Part shown: positions 14,655-23,046 of the stretch, piece after piece
Position numbering within the stretch: position 1 is the first letter of the stretch
How the letters are laid out: every line of letters begins with the position of its first letter
NCBI GenBank assembly: GCA_035549175.1
Contig: DASZRL010000041.1
Location: 1 to 33,406, forward strand
DNA from: DASTSN01 sp035549175
Lineage (GTDB): Bacteria; Bacteroidota; Bacteroidia; Chitinophagales; Chitinophagaceae
Direction of reading: 5' to 3'
DNA length: 33,406 nt
The notes under the pieces: generated by a model
What the model saw: only the letters and a program-made list of their open reading frames with translations
Told to the model about the DNA's origin: nothing
Database searches by the model: none
Program-made: the position numbers and the translations under genes

Positions 14655-17561
14655 ATGGAATATAACTTCAGGGACATTGAAACCAAATGGCAGCAGCATT
14701 GGAAACTTTCGAAGGCTTACCAGGTCTCCAACGATTCTTCCAAACCCAAGTTCTATGTGCTGGACATGTTCCCCTACCCCAGCGGGGCCGGGCTGCATGT
14801 AGGACATCCCCTTGGCTACATAGCCAGTGATATTTTTGCGCGCTTCAAGCGCCTGCAGGGCTATAATGTCCTGCACCCGATGGGCTATGATGCGTTTGGC
14901 CTGCCGGCCGAACAATATGCCATCGAACATGGCATACACCCGGCCCTGTCCACCAGCAATAATATCCGCAACTTCCGCAAGCAGCTGGACAATGTCGGAT
15001 TCTGCTATGACTGGGACCGCGAGGTGCGTACCTGCGATCCTGCCTACTACAAATGGACTCAATGGATATTCCTGCAGCTGTTTGACAGCTGGTACGACCG
15101 CCGGGCCGGCCGGGCTGCCCGGATCGCGGACCTGGTGACCCGCTTCGAGCAGGAGGGCAACCGGAACCATCCCTTCCCCAATGAGCGCTTCCTGGTCAAT
15201 GTGAGCCCTGCCGGCGCGCCGGCCAGCCTGCAGGCCGGCTTTACGGCCGCCCAGTGGAAGCAAATGGACGAGAAAACCCGCCAGGACATCCTGATGGAAT
15301 ACCGTCTGGCCTATTGCGGGTACGGGGAAGTGAACTGGTGCGAGGCCCTGGGAACCGTGCTGGCCAACGACGAAGTGGTCAACGGGGTAAGTGAGCGCGG
15401 CGGATTCCCGGTGGTCAGGAAGCGGCTGCGTCAGTGGTACCTGCGCATCACCGAATATGCCGATCGCCTCCTGGAAGGGTTGGAACGCATCGAATTCAGT
15501 GAGGCCATGAAGGAAATGCAGACCAACTGGATCGGCCGCAGCAGCGGGGCCAACCTACGGTTTGCCCTGGCGGATTCACCGCATGCCCTGGAAGTCTATA
15601 CCACCCGCCCGGACACGATCTTCGGGGTCGACTTCATGGTACTTGCCCCCGAGCATGACCTGGTGGAAGCCATCACCACCCCGGGGCAGCGCCAGGCGGT
15701 CTCCGAATACATCGCCTATGTGAAAAGCCGCAGCGAAAGGGAACGGATGGCGGAGAAAAAGATCAGCGGGGTCTTCACCGGGGCTTATGCGATCAATCCG
15801 TTCAGCGACCGGAAGATACCCGTGTGGATCAGCGAATACGTGCTGGCCGGCTACGGTACCGGTGCCATCATGGCCGTTCCCTGCGGAGACCAGCGTGACT
15901 TTGCCTTCGCCACGCATTTTCAAATCCCGGTCACCAATATCATCGGTGCGCATTTCAACGGCACGGAAGCCAATCCGACCAAGGATGCCCGGTTGGAAAA
16001 CAGCGGATTTCTGAATGGCATGCTGATGAAGGATGCCATGGAAGCGGCCATCCGCGCGATCGAAGAAAAGGGAATCGGCAGCCGCAAGGTCAATTACAAG
16101 ATGCGGGATGCTGCCTTCAGCCGCCAGCGCTACTGGGGGGAGCCCTTCCCGATAAAATGGGTGGACGGGATCGCCCGTCCGCTGGCGGAAAGCGAGCTCC
16201 CGCTGGAGTTGCCGGAGGTGGAAAATTACCGGCCGGGGCCGGAAGGGGAAGGCCCCCTGGCCAATCTCCCCGAATGGACCGGGCGCCATCTGGAAACCAA
16301 TACCATGCCCGGGTATGCGGGCAGCAGCTGGTACTTTCTTCGCTACATGGACCCCCACAACGACAGCGCGTTTTGCAGCCGCGAGGCCAGCGACTACTGG
16401 GGCCAGGTGGACCTGTATATCGGCGGGACCGAACATGCGGTAGGCCACCTGCTCTACAGCCGGATGTGGACCAAAGTGCTCTATGACCTGGGCTATATCG
16501 GCCATGACGAACCGTACAAAAAGCTGGTGAACCAGGGCATGATCCAGGGAAGCAGCCGGTTTGTCTACCGGCTGGACGGCCTGGACCCAGCTGCCGGGCT
16601 GATCCTGGTGTCCCGGAAATTTTATGATGCCTACCTGGCAGCCGGTTCCATGACCCCGGAGCTGGCCGGGGAAATCGCGGGGCAAATCCCGGGACCTGCT
16701 TTAACCACTGACGGCTGTGCGGCGTGGAAAATCTCCCCCCTGCACGTGGATGTCAACATCGTGGATGGGTACGAACTGGACCGGGAGGCCTTCCGGAAAT
16801 GGAAACCTGAGTTCGGCGCCGCCCGGTTCGTCTTGGAGGATGGCCGGTACCTCTGCGGGGCCGAGGTGGAGAAGATGTCCAAATCCAAATTCAATACGGT
16901 CAACCCGGATGACCTGGTGAACAAATACGGCGCTGATACCTTCCGCATGTATGAAATGTTCCTGGGGCCCGTGGAAATGAGCAAACCGTGGGATACTAAA
17001 GGCATTGAAGGCGTACACCGTTTTCTGCGAAAGTTCTGGCGCCTGTTCGCCGATGAGCAGCGGGGATGGATCCTGACGGACGAAAGCCCCACGGCGGCCG
17101 AATGGAAAGTGCTGCACCGCACGATCCGCAAGATCACCGAGGATACCGAGCGGTTCAGCTTCAATACGGGCGTGAGCGGATTTATGATCGCCGTAAACGA
17201 ACTTACGGAACTGGACTGCCACAAGAAGGCCATCCTGGAGCCCCTGGTCATCCTGCTGGCACCCTACGCGCCCCATATCGCCGAAGAACTCTACCAGCGG
17301 ATCCACCCGGGGGAAGGACGGTCCGTGCTGGATGCTTCCTATCCCCGTTTCGAAGAAAAATATGTGACCGAATCCAGCAAGCAATACCCGATCTCGGTCA
17401 ACGGGAAGCTACGGACCACCCTGGACATTTCCCTGGATGCCGGACAGCAGCAGGTGGAGCAACTCGTGCTGGCCAACGAGGTGGTGCAGAAATGGCTCGA
17501 AGGCCGCGCCCCCAAAAAGATCATATTCGTGAAAGGGAAGATGGTCAACGTGGTGGTGTGA
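14655..17561 (+). CDS. leuS: Leucine--tRNA ligase
   Basis: 968 residues. LeuRS charges tRNA-Leu with leucine and edits mischarged tRNA. The class I signature HVGH is at 48-51 within YPSGAGLHVGHPLGY, and KMSKS is at 740-744. The CP1 editing domain includes TTRPDTIFG and MAVPCGDQRDFAF; the conserved editing Asp is kept, although the usual His before it is Gly. Extra segments (about residues 150-215, rich in FEQEGN..., and 640-735) are typical of Bacteroidota LeuRS and explain the length over 860-residue proteobacterial forms. The frame is open upstream to 14496, but MEYNFRDIETKWQQHW is the family N-terminus, so I chose 14655. A divergent promoter pair separates it from ftsX. Confidence 0.96.
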   Translation: MEYNFRDIETKWQQHWKLSKAYQVSNDSSKPKFYVLDMFPYPSGAGLHVGHPLGYIASDIFARFKRLQGYNVLHPMGYDAFGLPAEQYAIEHGIHPALSTSNNIRNFRKQLDNVGFCYDWDREVRTCDPAYYKWTQWIFLQLFDSWYDRRAGRAARIADLVTRFEQEGNRNHPFPNERFLVNVSPAGAPASLQAGFTAAQWKQMDEKTRQDILMEYRLAYCGYGEVNWCEALGTVLANDEVVNGVSERGGFPVVRKRLRQWYLRITEYADRLLEGLERIEFSEAMKEMQTNWIGRSSGANLRFALADSPHALEVYTTRPDTIFGVDFMVLAPEHDLVEAITTPGQRQAVSEYIAYVKSRSERERMAEKKISGVFTGAYAINPFSDRKIPVWISEYVLAGYGTGAIMAVPCGDQRDFAFATHFQIPVTNIIGAHFNGTEANPTKDARLENSGFLNGMLMKDAMEAAIRAIEEKGIGSRKVNYKMRDAAFSRQRYWGEPFPIKWVDGIARPLAESELPLELPEVENYRPGPEGEGPLANLPEWTGRHLETNTMPGYAGSSWYFLRYMDPHNDSAFCSREASDYWGQVDLYIGGTEHAVGHLLYSRMWTKVLYDLGYIGHDEPYKKLVNQGMIQGSSRFVYRLDGLDPAAGLILVSRKFYDAYLAAGSMTPELAGEIAGQIPGPALTTDGCAAWKISPLHVDVNIVDGYELDREAFRKWKPEFGAARFVLEDGRYLCGAEVEKMSKSKFNTVNPDDLVNKYGADTFRMYEMFLGPVEMSKPWDTKGIEGVHRFLRKFWRLFADEQRGWILTDESPTAAEWKVLHRTIRKITEDTERFSFNTGVSGFMIAVNELTELDCHKKAILEPLVILLAPYAPHIAEELYQRIHPGEGRSVLDASYPRFEEKYVTESSKQYPISVNGKLRTTLDISLDAGQQQVEQLVLANEVVQKWLEGRAPKKIIFVKGKMVNVVV

Positions 17562-17588
17562 GGGACCAGCCCGTAAATCTCACGGACC

Positions 17589-18392
17589 ATGCCGACAGCC
17601 TATACCGCTATGCGGGTGATGACCTTTAACCTCCGGTATGATAACCCGGGGGACGGGGACCATGCCTGGCCCCGGCGGCGCGACCTGGCCATTTCCCTAA
17701 TGCGGTCTGCCGGCCCGCAGCTGCTGGGTGTCCAGGAAGCCCTGGCCGCCCAGGTCGAGGACCTGCAGGCCGCGATGCCCGGATACCGGTGGCTGGGGGT
17801 GGGCCGCGGGGATGGCCTACGCTGCGGGGAATTCAACGCCATTTTTTATGAGGCAAGCCGTTTTCAATGCCGGGAGAACGGCACCTTCTGGCTTTCGGAA
17901 GATCCTGCCAGGCCCGGTAGCCGCGGATGGGATGCCGCCTATCCGCGGCTGGTAACCTGGGCAGCCTTGCTGGATCAGGTAACCGGGGCGCGTTTTTATT
18001 ATTTCAATACCCATTTTGACCATATCGGAGCGGCGGCCCGGCGCGCGGGCAGCCGGTTGCTGCTCGAAAAAATTCATCACCTGGCGGGCGGGCTGCCGGT
18101 GGTTGTGACCGGTGATTTCAATGCCCGGCCGGGAGAAGAGCCCATCCGGTTGCTTACAGACCCGAAGGATCCGCGCCACCTGACTGATGCCCGGCAGCTA
18201 TGCGAAGCGCCACCCGAGGGGCCGGCCGGCACATTCAACGGATTTGGGGTGCCGGGTCCCGAACCGGGACCCATCGACTACATTTTTCTGCGGGGTAATT
18301 GGCAGGTAAGCCGCCACCTCACCCTGGCGGGGCCGGGTGACGGGCGTTTTGCGTCCGATCACTACCCGGTCATGGCTGTGCTTTCCGGCTGA
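17589..18392 (+). CDS. Endonuclease/exonuclease/phosphatase family protein
   Basis: 267 residues. The fold's catalytic points are all visible: N14 (MTFNLRYD), E50 (LGVQEAL), YFNTHFDH near 138-146, TGDFNARPGEEP near 175-186, and the C-terminal SDHYPV. Members of this group in Bacteroidota act on DNA, phospholipids or other phosphodiesters; no obvious signal peptide is present, so it is probably cytoplasmic. The phosphodiesterase substrate cannot be read. Start choice is between 17589 and an internal ATG at 17610 (MRVMTFNLRYD), which would place the first motif closer to the N-terminus as in many relatives. It follows leuS by 27 bases and converges on the gene at 18397. Confidence 0.88.
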   Translation: MPTAYTAMRVMTFNLRYDNPGDGDHAWPRRRDLAISLMRSAGPQLLGVQEALAAQVEDLQAAMPGYRWLGVGRGDGLRCGEFNAIFYEASRFQCRENGTFWLSEDPARPGSRGWDAAYPRLVTWAALLDQVTGARFYYFNTHFDHIGAAARRAGSRLLLEKIHHLAGGLPVVVTGDFNARPGEEPIRLLTDPKDPRHLTDARQLCEAPPEGPAGTFNGFGVPGPEPGPIDYIFLRGNWQVSRHLTLAGPGDGRFASDHYPVMAVLSG

Positions 18393-18396
18393 GTCA

Positions 18397-19509
18397 CTAT
18401 TTTTCCGTGCGGGATTCACCGGGAGGCCGGCCGGGCTGCCTGACCAGGCGGATCATGGCACTGCTTCCCTCCGTGGATGCGAGGTAGGCTTCATACCGCT
18501 TGTCGCCGACCAGGGCCACCATGTAGGACGTATTGGGGGGAATGGCTCCCAGGTTCTCTGCCACCATGGTCAGGTCGCAGGGACTGGGCAGGGAAGCCAC
18601 GGCCAGTCGCAGGATATAGGCTTTTTCCGTCAGGCGGATATGCTCGGCCAGGATCCGGTCGTTCAGGAAGAGCGAAATCGAATCTCCGTCCACTTCGGCA
18701 TTATCGTAGAAGCGCAGTTCCAGGGAGTCTCCTGTCAGCGGGATTTCGCGGACCAGCACCCGCTCGCGGCTGGCAAATTTTTCCCGGATGCCGGCGGGTG
18801 TTTTCGGCAAGGCAACCGGCGAAGTTTTTACCGGCTCGGAAACCTGGGGCCGTACCGGCGGGGCAAAGGCGAGGGGGTCCCCCGCGGCAGCCCGCTCCAC
18901 AGGGGGCTGGCTCTTCCCGCGATCCGGTCCAGTCTGATCCGGCAGGGTCTGCGGTGCGGGGTTGCCGGTTTGCGTTCGGTGGACGGCCAGGGCCGCCACG
19001 CTGTCGATGAGGTCCGGGTCATTGGCCCCCGTGAGGTAATTGTCAATGACATCATCCCATTCATCGGGAAACCGGGTCGGACCGCTTTTGTCCAGATGTA
19101 CATCGCCGTCAGGTGTTGCCTCCCGGCTGCGGGGTGCCCCCTTCCCGTCCAGGCGCATCACGCCGCTGCCCGGGCAGTCGAAATCAGCCCGCGAAAGCCG
19201 CGGCTGCCTTCCGGGAGCGCCCAGGGCAAGCCGGCCGGCCTTTTCTTCAATCAGCTGGTCGTCCCACCAGACCGCGCTGTTGGTCTGCTGGTCGAAATAG
19301 CCCTGGATGCTGTAGCGCCGGTAATTCTCCGGGGAACTGTAATAATAGGAAGTACCCCGCAGGCTGTCTCCCGACTGAATGAGTTTGACCTCCACGCGCT
19401 GGCCGTTGATCTTTCCGTGCCAGGTGCCGGTAATCATCTGGGCCGGTGCGCTCAGCCAGCCCGTGGCGGCAAGCCATGCCAGCAGTCTCTGCAGGGATTT
19501 CTTTTTCAA
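18397..19509 (-). CDS. Uncharacterised secreted protein
   Basis: 370 residues. The start is TTG at 19509 (MKKKSLQRLLAWLAATGWLSAPAQ), a convincing signal peptide of about 23 residues with no ATG nearby. Residues about 24-115 (MITGTWHGKINGQRVEVKLIQSGDSLRGTSYYY and on) look like a small beta-barrel domain. A proline- and charge-rich linker spans about 120-265. The C-terminal domain (about 265-355, LELRFYDNAEVDGDSISLFLNDRILAE, then LTMVAENLGAIPPNTSYMVAL) resembles a conserved beta-domain I associate with secreted proteins of the Chitinophagaceae, but I know no function for it. No T9SS tail is present. A long open frame on the opposite strand is a by-product of high GC. Confidence 0.75.
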   Translation of the reverse strand: MKKKSLQRLLAWLAATGWLSAPAQMITGTWHGKINGQRVEVKLIQSGDSLRGTSYYYSSPENYRRYSIQGYFDQQTNSAVWWDDQLIEEKAGRLALGAPGRQPRLSRADFDCPGSGVMRLDGKGAPRSREATPDGDVHLDKSGPTRFPDEWDDVIDNYLTGANDPDLIDSVAALAVHRTQTGNPAPQTLPDQTGPDRGKSQPPVERAAAGDPLAFAPPVRPQVSEPVKTSPVALPKTPAGIREKFASRERVLVREIPLTGDSLELRFYDNAEVDGDSISLFLNDRILAEHIRLTEKAYILRLAVASLPSPCDLTMVAENLGAIPPNTSYMVALVGDKRYEAYLASTEGSSAMIRLVRQPGRPPGESRTEK

Positions 19510-19621
19510 GGTATTGTTTTTAGGCAGGGGTGTCCCCGCTATGAAACGGCGGCCGGGACGGATTATTTTGCCGCCATGGGTTAAACAAACGGTAAATCCG
19601 GAGCGTTAATTCTGTAATATT

Positions 19622-20098
19622 ATGGTTATGGCACAACCTTCAATCGAATTGGTAGAAGCCCTTAGGGAAACGGCCCGTCGCCTGCGGGAAGGATCCCATT
19701 ACGCCTGGGGAAATCACGGGAGCTGCAACTGTGGGAACTTGTTGCAGGTAGTCACGAACCTGGACCGGGCGGAAATTCTTCGCTACGCGCAAACCGGCAT
19801 CGGCGAATGGACCGAACTGGCCCAGGAATATTGCGGCGTAACCGGCGCGCCCGTGGATATGCTGCTGTCCCGCCTGCAGGACCTGGGCCTGACGCCCGTG
19901 GACATTCACAACCTGGAGTACCTTGAGGACCGGGAGGTACTGCATCACCTGCCCGGCGGATTCAGGTGGCTGAAACGTAACCTGCGGGAGGATGTCATCC
20001 TCTATTTTGAGACCTTCGCCTCCCTGCTGGAAGATAAGCTGCTCAGCCGGGTCCGCGTATCCCTGCGGGACCTGGTGGGGGAGACCGCCACGGCGTAA
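19622..20098 (+). CDS. Conserved uncharacterised protein with GSCNCG motif
   Basis: 158 residues from 19622 or 156 from the second ATG at 19628 (MAQPSIELVEALR), which I consider equally likely. The protein is soluble and mostly helical. Early cysteines occur in HGSCNCGNLLQVV (about 34-46), with a further Cys in AQEYCGV; a histidine-containing stretch DIHNLEYLEDREVLHHL is in the middle. A Cys pair near a His could bind a metal, but this is speculation. I do not recognise a characterised family. It is divergent from the secreted-protein gene at 18397, 112 bases apart, and followed by the M23 peptidase 43 bases later. Confidence 0.72.
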   Translation: MVMAQPSIELVEALRETARRLREGSHYAWGNHGSCNCGNLLQVVTNLDRAEILRYAQTGIGEWTELAQEYCGVTGAPVDMLLSRLQDLGLTPVDIHNLEYLEDREVLHHLPGGFRWLKRNLREDVILYFETFASLLEDKLLSRVRVSLRDLVGETATA

Positions 20099-20129
20099 GG
20101 TGGTAAAGGCGTAAGGGCGGCTTTTCCTG

Positions 20130-20137
20130 TACCTTTG
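20130..20137 (+). promoter_or_regulatory. M23 peptidase gene -7 box (TACCTTTG), leaderless spacing
   Basis: TACCTTTG is a perfect TAnnTTTG box ending 4 bases before the ATG at 20142, predicting transcription from the start codon itself. No clear upstream TTG element is seen. Confidence 0.6.
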
Positions 20138-20141
20138 CGGC

Positions 20142-20852
20142 ATGACCCGGCAGGAGCAAGAAGTCGTAACGGTGTTGGCTCGGAATCAGTTTTTTTTCCG
20201 GTCCGTCGTGCCGTTCAATCCGGCTGCCGACCGGGTTATTCTGCTGGATTTAACCCGAAGCAATCCCGACCTGACCGGGGAATTACTGGCCGATACCGGC
20301 CGCTTTTCCGATTACATCCGGACACGGCTCGCGGAAGCCGGTTGTCGCTACGGCATCGGCGGATATGCCGAGGACCGGGCTCTCTACAGCCGTAGCCGCC
20401 ACTTCGACGGTAGCGGAGAGGAAGGCGAACCCAGGCGCCTGCACCTGGGGATGGATATCTGGGGCCCGGTCAATACACCGGTCATGGCTCCCCTGGCGGG
20501 CATCGTCCACAGTTTCGCGTTCAATAACCGATTCGGGGATTACGGGGCAACCATCCTGCTCAGCCACCGGCTGGAATCCGTCAGCTTTCACACGCTTTAC
20601 GGGCACCTCAGCCTGAACTCGCTGAAGAACCTGCGGGAGGGAAACCGCATCGAGGCTGGTGAGGTTTTTGCCGAGTTCGGCATGCAGTTTGAAAACGGAC
20701 ACTGGCCGCCGCACCTGCATTTCCAGGTGATCATCGATCTGCAGGACTGGAAAGGAGACTACCCCGGCGTCTGCCGGCTGTCGGAAAAGGAGACCTGGCT
20801 GGCCAATTGCCCGGATCCTGACCTGGTCATTCAGCTGAAGCGTTATACCTGA
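20142..20852 (+). CDS. M23 family metallopeptidase (LytM-like)
   Basis: 236 residues. The zinc site is visible: H101 and D105 in HLGMD, and H191 and H193 in PPHLHFQV, the HxxxD and HxH motifs of M23 peptidases, which usually cut peptidoglycan cross-bridges or stem peptides. The core includes GPVNTPVMAPLAGIVHSFAFNNRFGDYGATI and LYGHLS. Unusually, no signal peptide or membrane anchor is evident at the N-terminus (MTRQEQEVVTVLARNQFFFRSVV), so export is unclear; the first 95 residues are an uncharacterised domain. It may act in the cytoplasm on another substrate or be exported by an unseen route. Its 3' end overlaps a convergent small gene by 10 bases. Confidence 0.9.
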   Translation: MTRQEQEVVTVLARNQFFFRSVVPFNPAADRVILLDLTRSNPDLTGELLADTGRFSDYIRTRLAEAGCRYGIGGYAEDRALYSRSRHFDGSGEEGEPRRLHLGMDIWGPVNTPVMAPLAGIVHSFAFNNRFGDYGATILLSHRLESVSFHTLYGHLSLNSLKNLREGNRIEAGEVFAEFGMQFENGHWPPHLHFQVIIDLQDWKGDYPGVCRLSEKETWLANCPDPDLVIQLKRYT

Positions 20853-21145
20853 CCCCCAGGTTTAAGCAGGAACGATACGATCTGCTCCCATTCCTGGTCG
20901 AGTGACAGGGCCGGACGCCTGCGGCCTGCCCGCCGGTACCAGTAATCAGCATTCCAGTCATCCCCTTCCCGCCGGTGCAGGTAGGCATGGACCCAGGCGG
21001 CCTCCGGGCTGTCCAGGTCCTGGACGAGCTCATGGGCCCGGTCCCAGTGGCCGGCTCGTTCCTGCCAGAGAGCCTGCAGGCAGGCGTGGCAACCGGCGGG
21101 CGGCTGGCTGGCCGAAAGGCTTTGTATAAAAACGGCAAGTTCCAT
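20843..21145 (-). CDS. Small conserved hypothetical protein
   Basis: 100 residues, soluble and rich in Trp and Arg/Asp. The central part ALWQERAGHWDRAHELVQDL and EAAWVHAYLHRREGDDWNADYWYRRAGR has the periodic pattern of a helical repeat (TPR-like) and resembles a conserved hypothetical family I recall from Proteobacteria and Bacteroidota; no function is known to me. The longer overlapping frame in another register (20827-21303) lacks this pattern and looks spurious. It lies 27 bases downstream of the NADP-binding gene at 21173 on the same strand, so may be co-transcribed. Confidence 0.7.
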   Translation of the reverse strand: MELAVFIQSLSASQPPAGCHACLQALWQERAGHWDRAHELVQDLDSPEAAWVHAYLHRREGDDWNADYWYRRAGRRRPALSLDQEWEQIVSFLLKPGGQV

Positions 21146-21172
21146 CGGATGGCAGGCGGGTTACTTCGTGCC

Positions 21173-21820
21173 TTACATTTTAAGCAATTTGAACGCATGG
21201 GTCCACTGTTGGCGGAGAAAGCCCGGGATGCACCAGAGGATGCAGAGGGGCTCAATGGCCCTGGCGGATTCCACGCCGCCCATGTCCTCCGTTTCCCAGC
21301 CAAAGGAGGTAAGGATCCCGGTTACCGTCTGTTTGGCCGCGCTGTCATTGCCGCAGATGAACATGGTGGGGGTGCCGCCCGGGAAGGCCGGCTTGTACAT
21401 ATAGGCGTTCCCCACGCTGTTGAAGGCTTTGACCACGCGGGCGTCAGGCAGCATTTTCTGGATCCGCTCCATCAGCGATTCCTCCAGCGTAGTGAAATAG
21501 CGCAGCACGCCATGGTCGGGCGGAACGGCGGCGATGGGATTGGTGGCATCGATCAGCACCTTGTCGGCAAAATGTTCCTTTCCGGCCAGCGAGATGGCGT
21601 CTTCGGCCGCCAGCCCGCTTACGGCCAGTACGAGCAGTTCCCCGAACTGGGCCGTCTCCTGGAAAGATCCCAGCAGGCCTTTTGGGTTGGTATCCTTCCA
21701 CGTGGTCACGGATTCCTTGGATAGATTCCGGGTTCCCAGCATAACCTGGTGTCCCTCGCTGAGAAAGGCCCTTCCGAGTACCTGGCCGACGATTCCTGAA
21801 CCGATGATGCCCACTTTCAT
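21173..21820 (-). CDS. NAD(P)-binding oxidoreductase, F420/NADP reductase-like
   Basis: 215 residues. The N-terminus MKVGIIGSGIVGQVLGRAF is a Rossmann motif GxGxxG (residues 7-12) and the TRNLSKE that follows suits NADP(H) binding. The remainder (VLIDATNPIA near 92-101, VVKAFNSVGNAYM near 130-142, FICGNDSAAK near 155-164) matches the NADPH-dependent F420 reductase-like group also found in organisms without F420. The electron acceptor and true substrate are therefore uncertain. It stands between a small conserved gene and an amidotransferase gene on the same strand, 17 bases from the latter. Confidence 0.88.
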   Translation of the reverse strand: MKVGIIGSGIVGQVLGRAFLSEGHQVMLGTRNLSKESVTTWKDTNPKGLLGSFQETAQFGELLVLAVSGLAAEDAISLAGKEHFADKVLIDATNPIAAVPPDHGVLRYFTTLEESLMERIQKMLPDARVVKAFNSVGNAYMYKPAFPGGTPTMFICGNDSAAKQTVTGILTSFGWETEDMGGVESARAIEPLCILWCIPGFLRQQWTHAFKLLKM

Positions 21821-21837
21821 ATGAATGAGGTTTTTAA

Positions 21838-22521
21838 TTACCGGATAAAATTATGAAGGATCCGCCGCATCCGGTCACCCTGTTGCGGCAGGGCTGCGGC
21901 AGCCCGGGACAGGATCTCCTCCCGGCCCTGGACGAAGGCGGACGGTGACCAGGGCACCGCTTCCCCACTCACCATGTCCCGCAACAGATCCTCCTGGATT
22001 TCGGGATGGAATTGAAGGCCCAGGGCCTGGTCACCCCAGGCAAATCCCTGCTGCGCGCAGCCCGCCGAGCTGAACAGCCGGGTGGCGCCGGGCGGCAGGT
22101 CATAGGTGTCACCATGAAAATGAAAGCCGTCAAACCGGGCAGGCAGGCCGGCGGTAAACGGGTGATCCGTCACGGTGTGCAGCGGCCACCATCCCAATTC
22201 AGGTTGGGTGTGGGGGTATACGCGGCCGCCCAGCACCTCGGCCAGCAGCTGGCAGCCCAGGCAAATGCCCAAAACCTGCCTGCCCGCAGCCAGGGTGGCC
22301 CGCAGGAAATCCTTCTCCCGCCGCAGCCAGGGAAAGCGGTCTTCCTGGTAGACGCCCATCGGGCCACCCATGAGCACCAGGAAGTCGAAGTGTTCGGGTT
22401 CAGGGAATGCGGCCCGGTCGCCGGCATGGGTAATGCGGTAGGGGTGCTCTTCCGATTCCGCCCAGCCCAGCAGGCTGCCGGGGTGTTCAAAGGAGACATG
22501 CTGCACAAAATGGATCTGCAT
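21838..22521 (-). CDS. Class I glutamine amidotransferase-like protein
   Basis: 227 residues. The catalytic triad of class I amidotransferases is visible: Cys87 in GICLGCQL and His172/Glu174 in LQFHPEI. The layout matches stand-alone GATase-1 proteins related to the GMP synthase amidotransferase domain, of which the activity (glutamine amidase, gamma-glutamyl hydrolase or other) is usually unproven. No synthetase partner adjoins it. It is the first of three leftward genes (22521, 21820, 21145) with short gaps, probably one operon. The divergent gene at 22595 lies 73 bases away. Confidence 0.88.
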   Translation of the reverse strand: MQIHFVQHVSFEHPGSLLGWAESEEHPYRITHAGDRAAFPEPEHFDFLVLMGGPMGVYQEDRFPWLRREKDFLRATLAAGRQVLGICLGCQLLAEVLGGRVYPHTQPELGWWPLHTVTDHPFTAGLPARFDGFHFHGDTYDLPPGATRLFSSAGCAQQGFAWGDQALGLQFHPEIQEDLLRDMVSGEAVPWSPSAFVQGREEILSRAAAALPQQGDRMRRILHNFIR

Positions 22522-22594
22522 CAGGCGGACAATTTGTTTTCAGTAGATTTACAAATTTCCCGGAATCTGCCAACCATCGCTAAATTATTTTTTG

Positions 22595-23038
22595 ATGAAG
22601 TACCTGCTGATGTTTGCCACCCTGGCCGCAGGCGCCCTGCTTCCCGTGCAGGCCGTGTTGAACACGCGGCTGGGCCGCCAGACGGGCGGCCCCCTGATGG
22701 GCTCCCTGCTGAGTTTTGTGGTCGGGCTGATTGCCCTGCTGCTGTTGATCCTGGTCACCCAGCCCGGTTCGGTCCCGCAGCTCAGAAGTACCCAGGCCGG
22801 ACCCTGGTACGTATGGCTGGGCGGCCTGCTTGGCGCCATGTATGTCGGCTATATTACCTGGGTTAACCAGCAGCAGGGGGTGGCGCTGACCTTCGCCCTG
22901 GTCGTCAGCGGGCAGATGCTGATTTCCCTGGTGATCGATCATTTCGGATTATTGGGTTCCGCCGTAAGAATGATAACTTTGGAAAAACTTATCGGAGCCG
23001 CGCTCATCATTGTCGGGCTGGTCCTGATCAAAAGGTAG
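22595..23038 (+). CDS. YdcZ/DUF606 family DMT transporter
   Basis: 147 residues with four to five hydrophobic helices. The opening MKYLLMFATLAAGALLPVQAVLNTRLG and the segments GSLLSFVVGLIALLLLIL, WLGGLLGAMYVGYITW and LTFALVVSGQMLISLVIDHFG are typical of the DUF606/YdcZ family in the drug/metabolite transporter superfamily, whose members often form dimers. The substrate is unknown. A TTG one codon before the ATG is also possible as start; a near -7 box (TATTTTTTG) directly touches the ATG. It ends 8 bases before ruvB, making a two-gene unit. Confidence 0.88.
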   Translation: MKYLLMFATLAAGALLPVQAVLNTRLGRQTGGPLMGSLLSFVVGLIALLLLILVTQPGSVPQLRSTQAGPWYVWLGGLLGAMYVGYITWVNQQQGVALTFALVVSGQMLISLVIDHFGLLGSAVRMITLEKLIGAALIIVGLVLIKR

Positions 23039-23046
23039 TAACGGAA

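Noticed and set aside
14016..15263. 415-codon minus-strand frame across ftsX and leuS
   Set aside because: It crosses a divergent promoter region and two well-identified genes in other frames.
18337..19584. 415-codon plus-strand frame opposite the secreted protein
   Set aside because: The minus-strand frame has a signal peptide and domain-like pattern; the plus frame overlaps the end of the phosphatase-family gene and has none.
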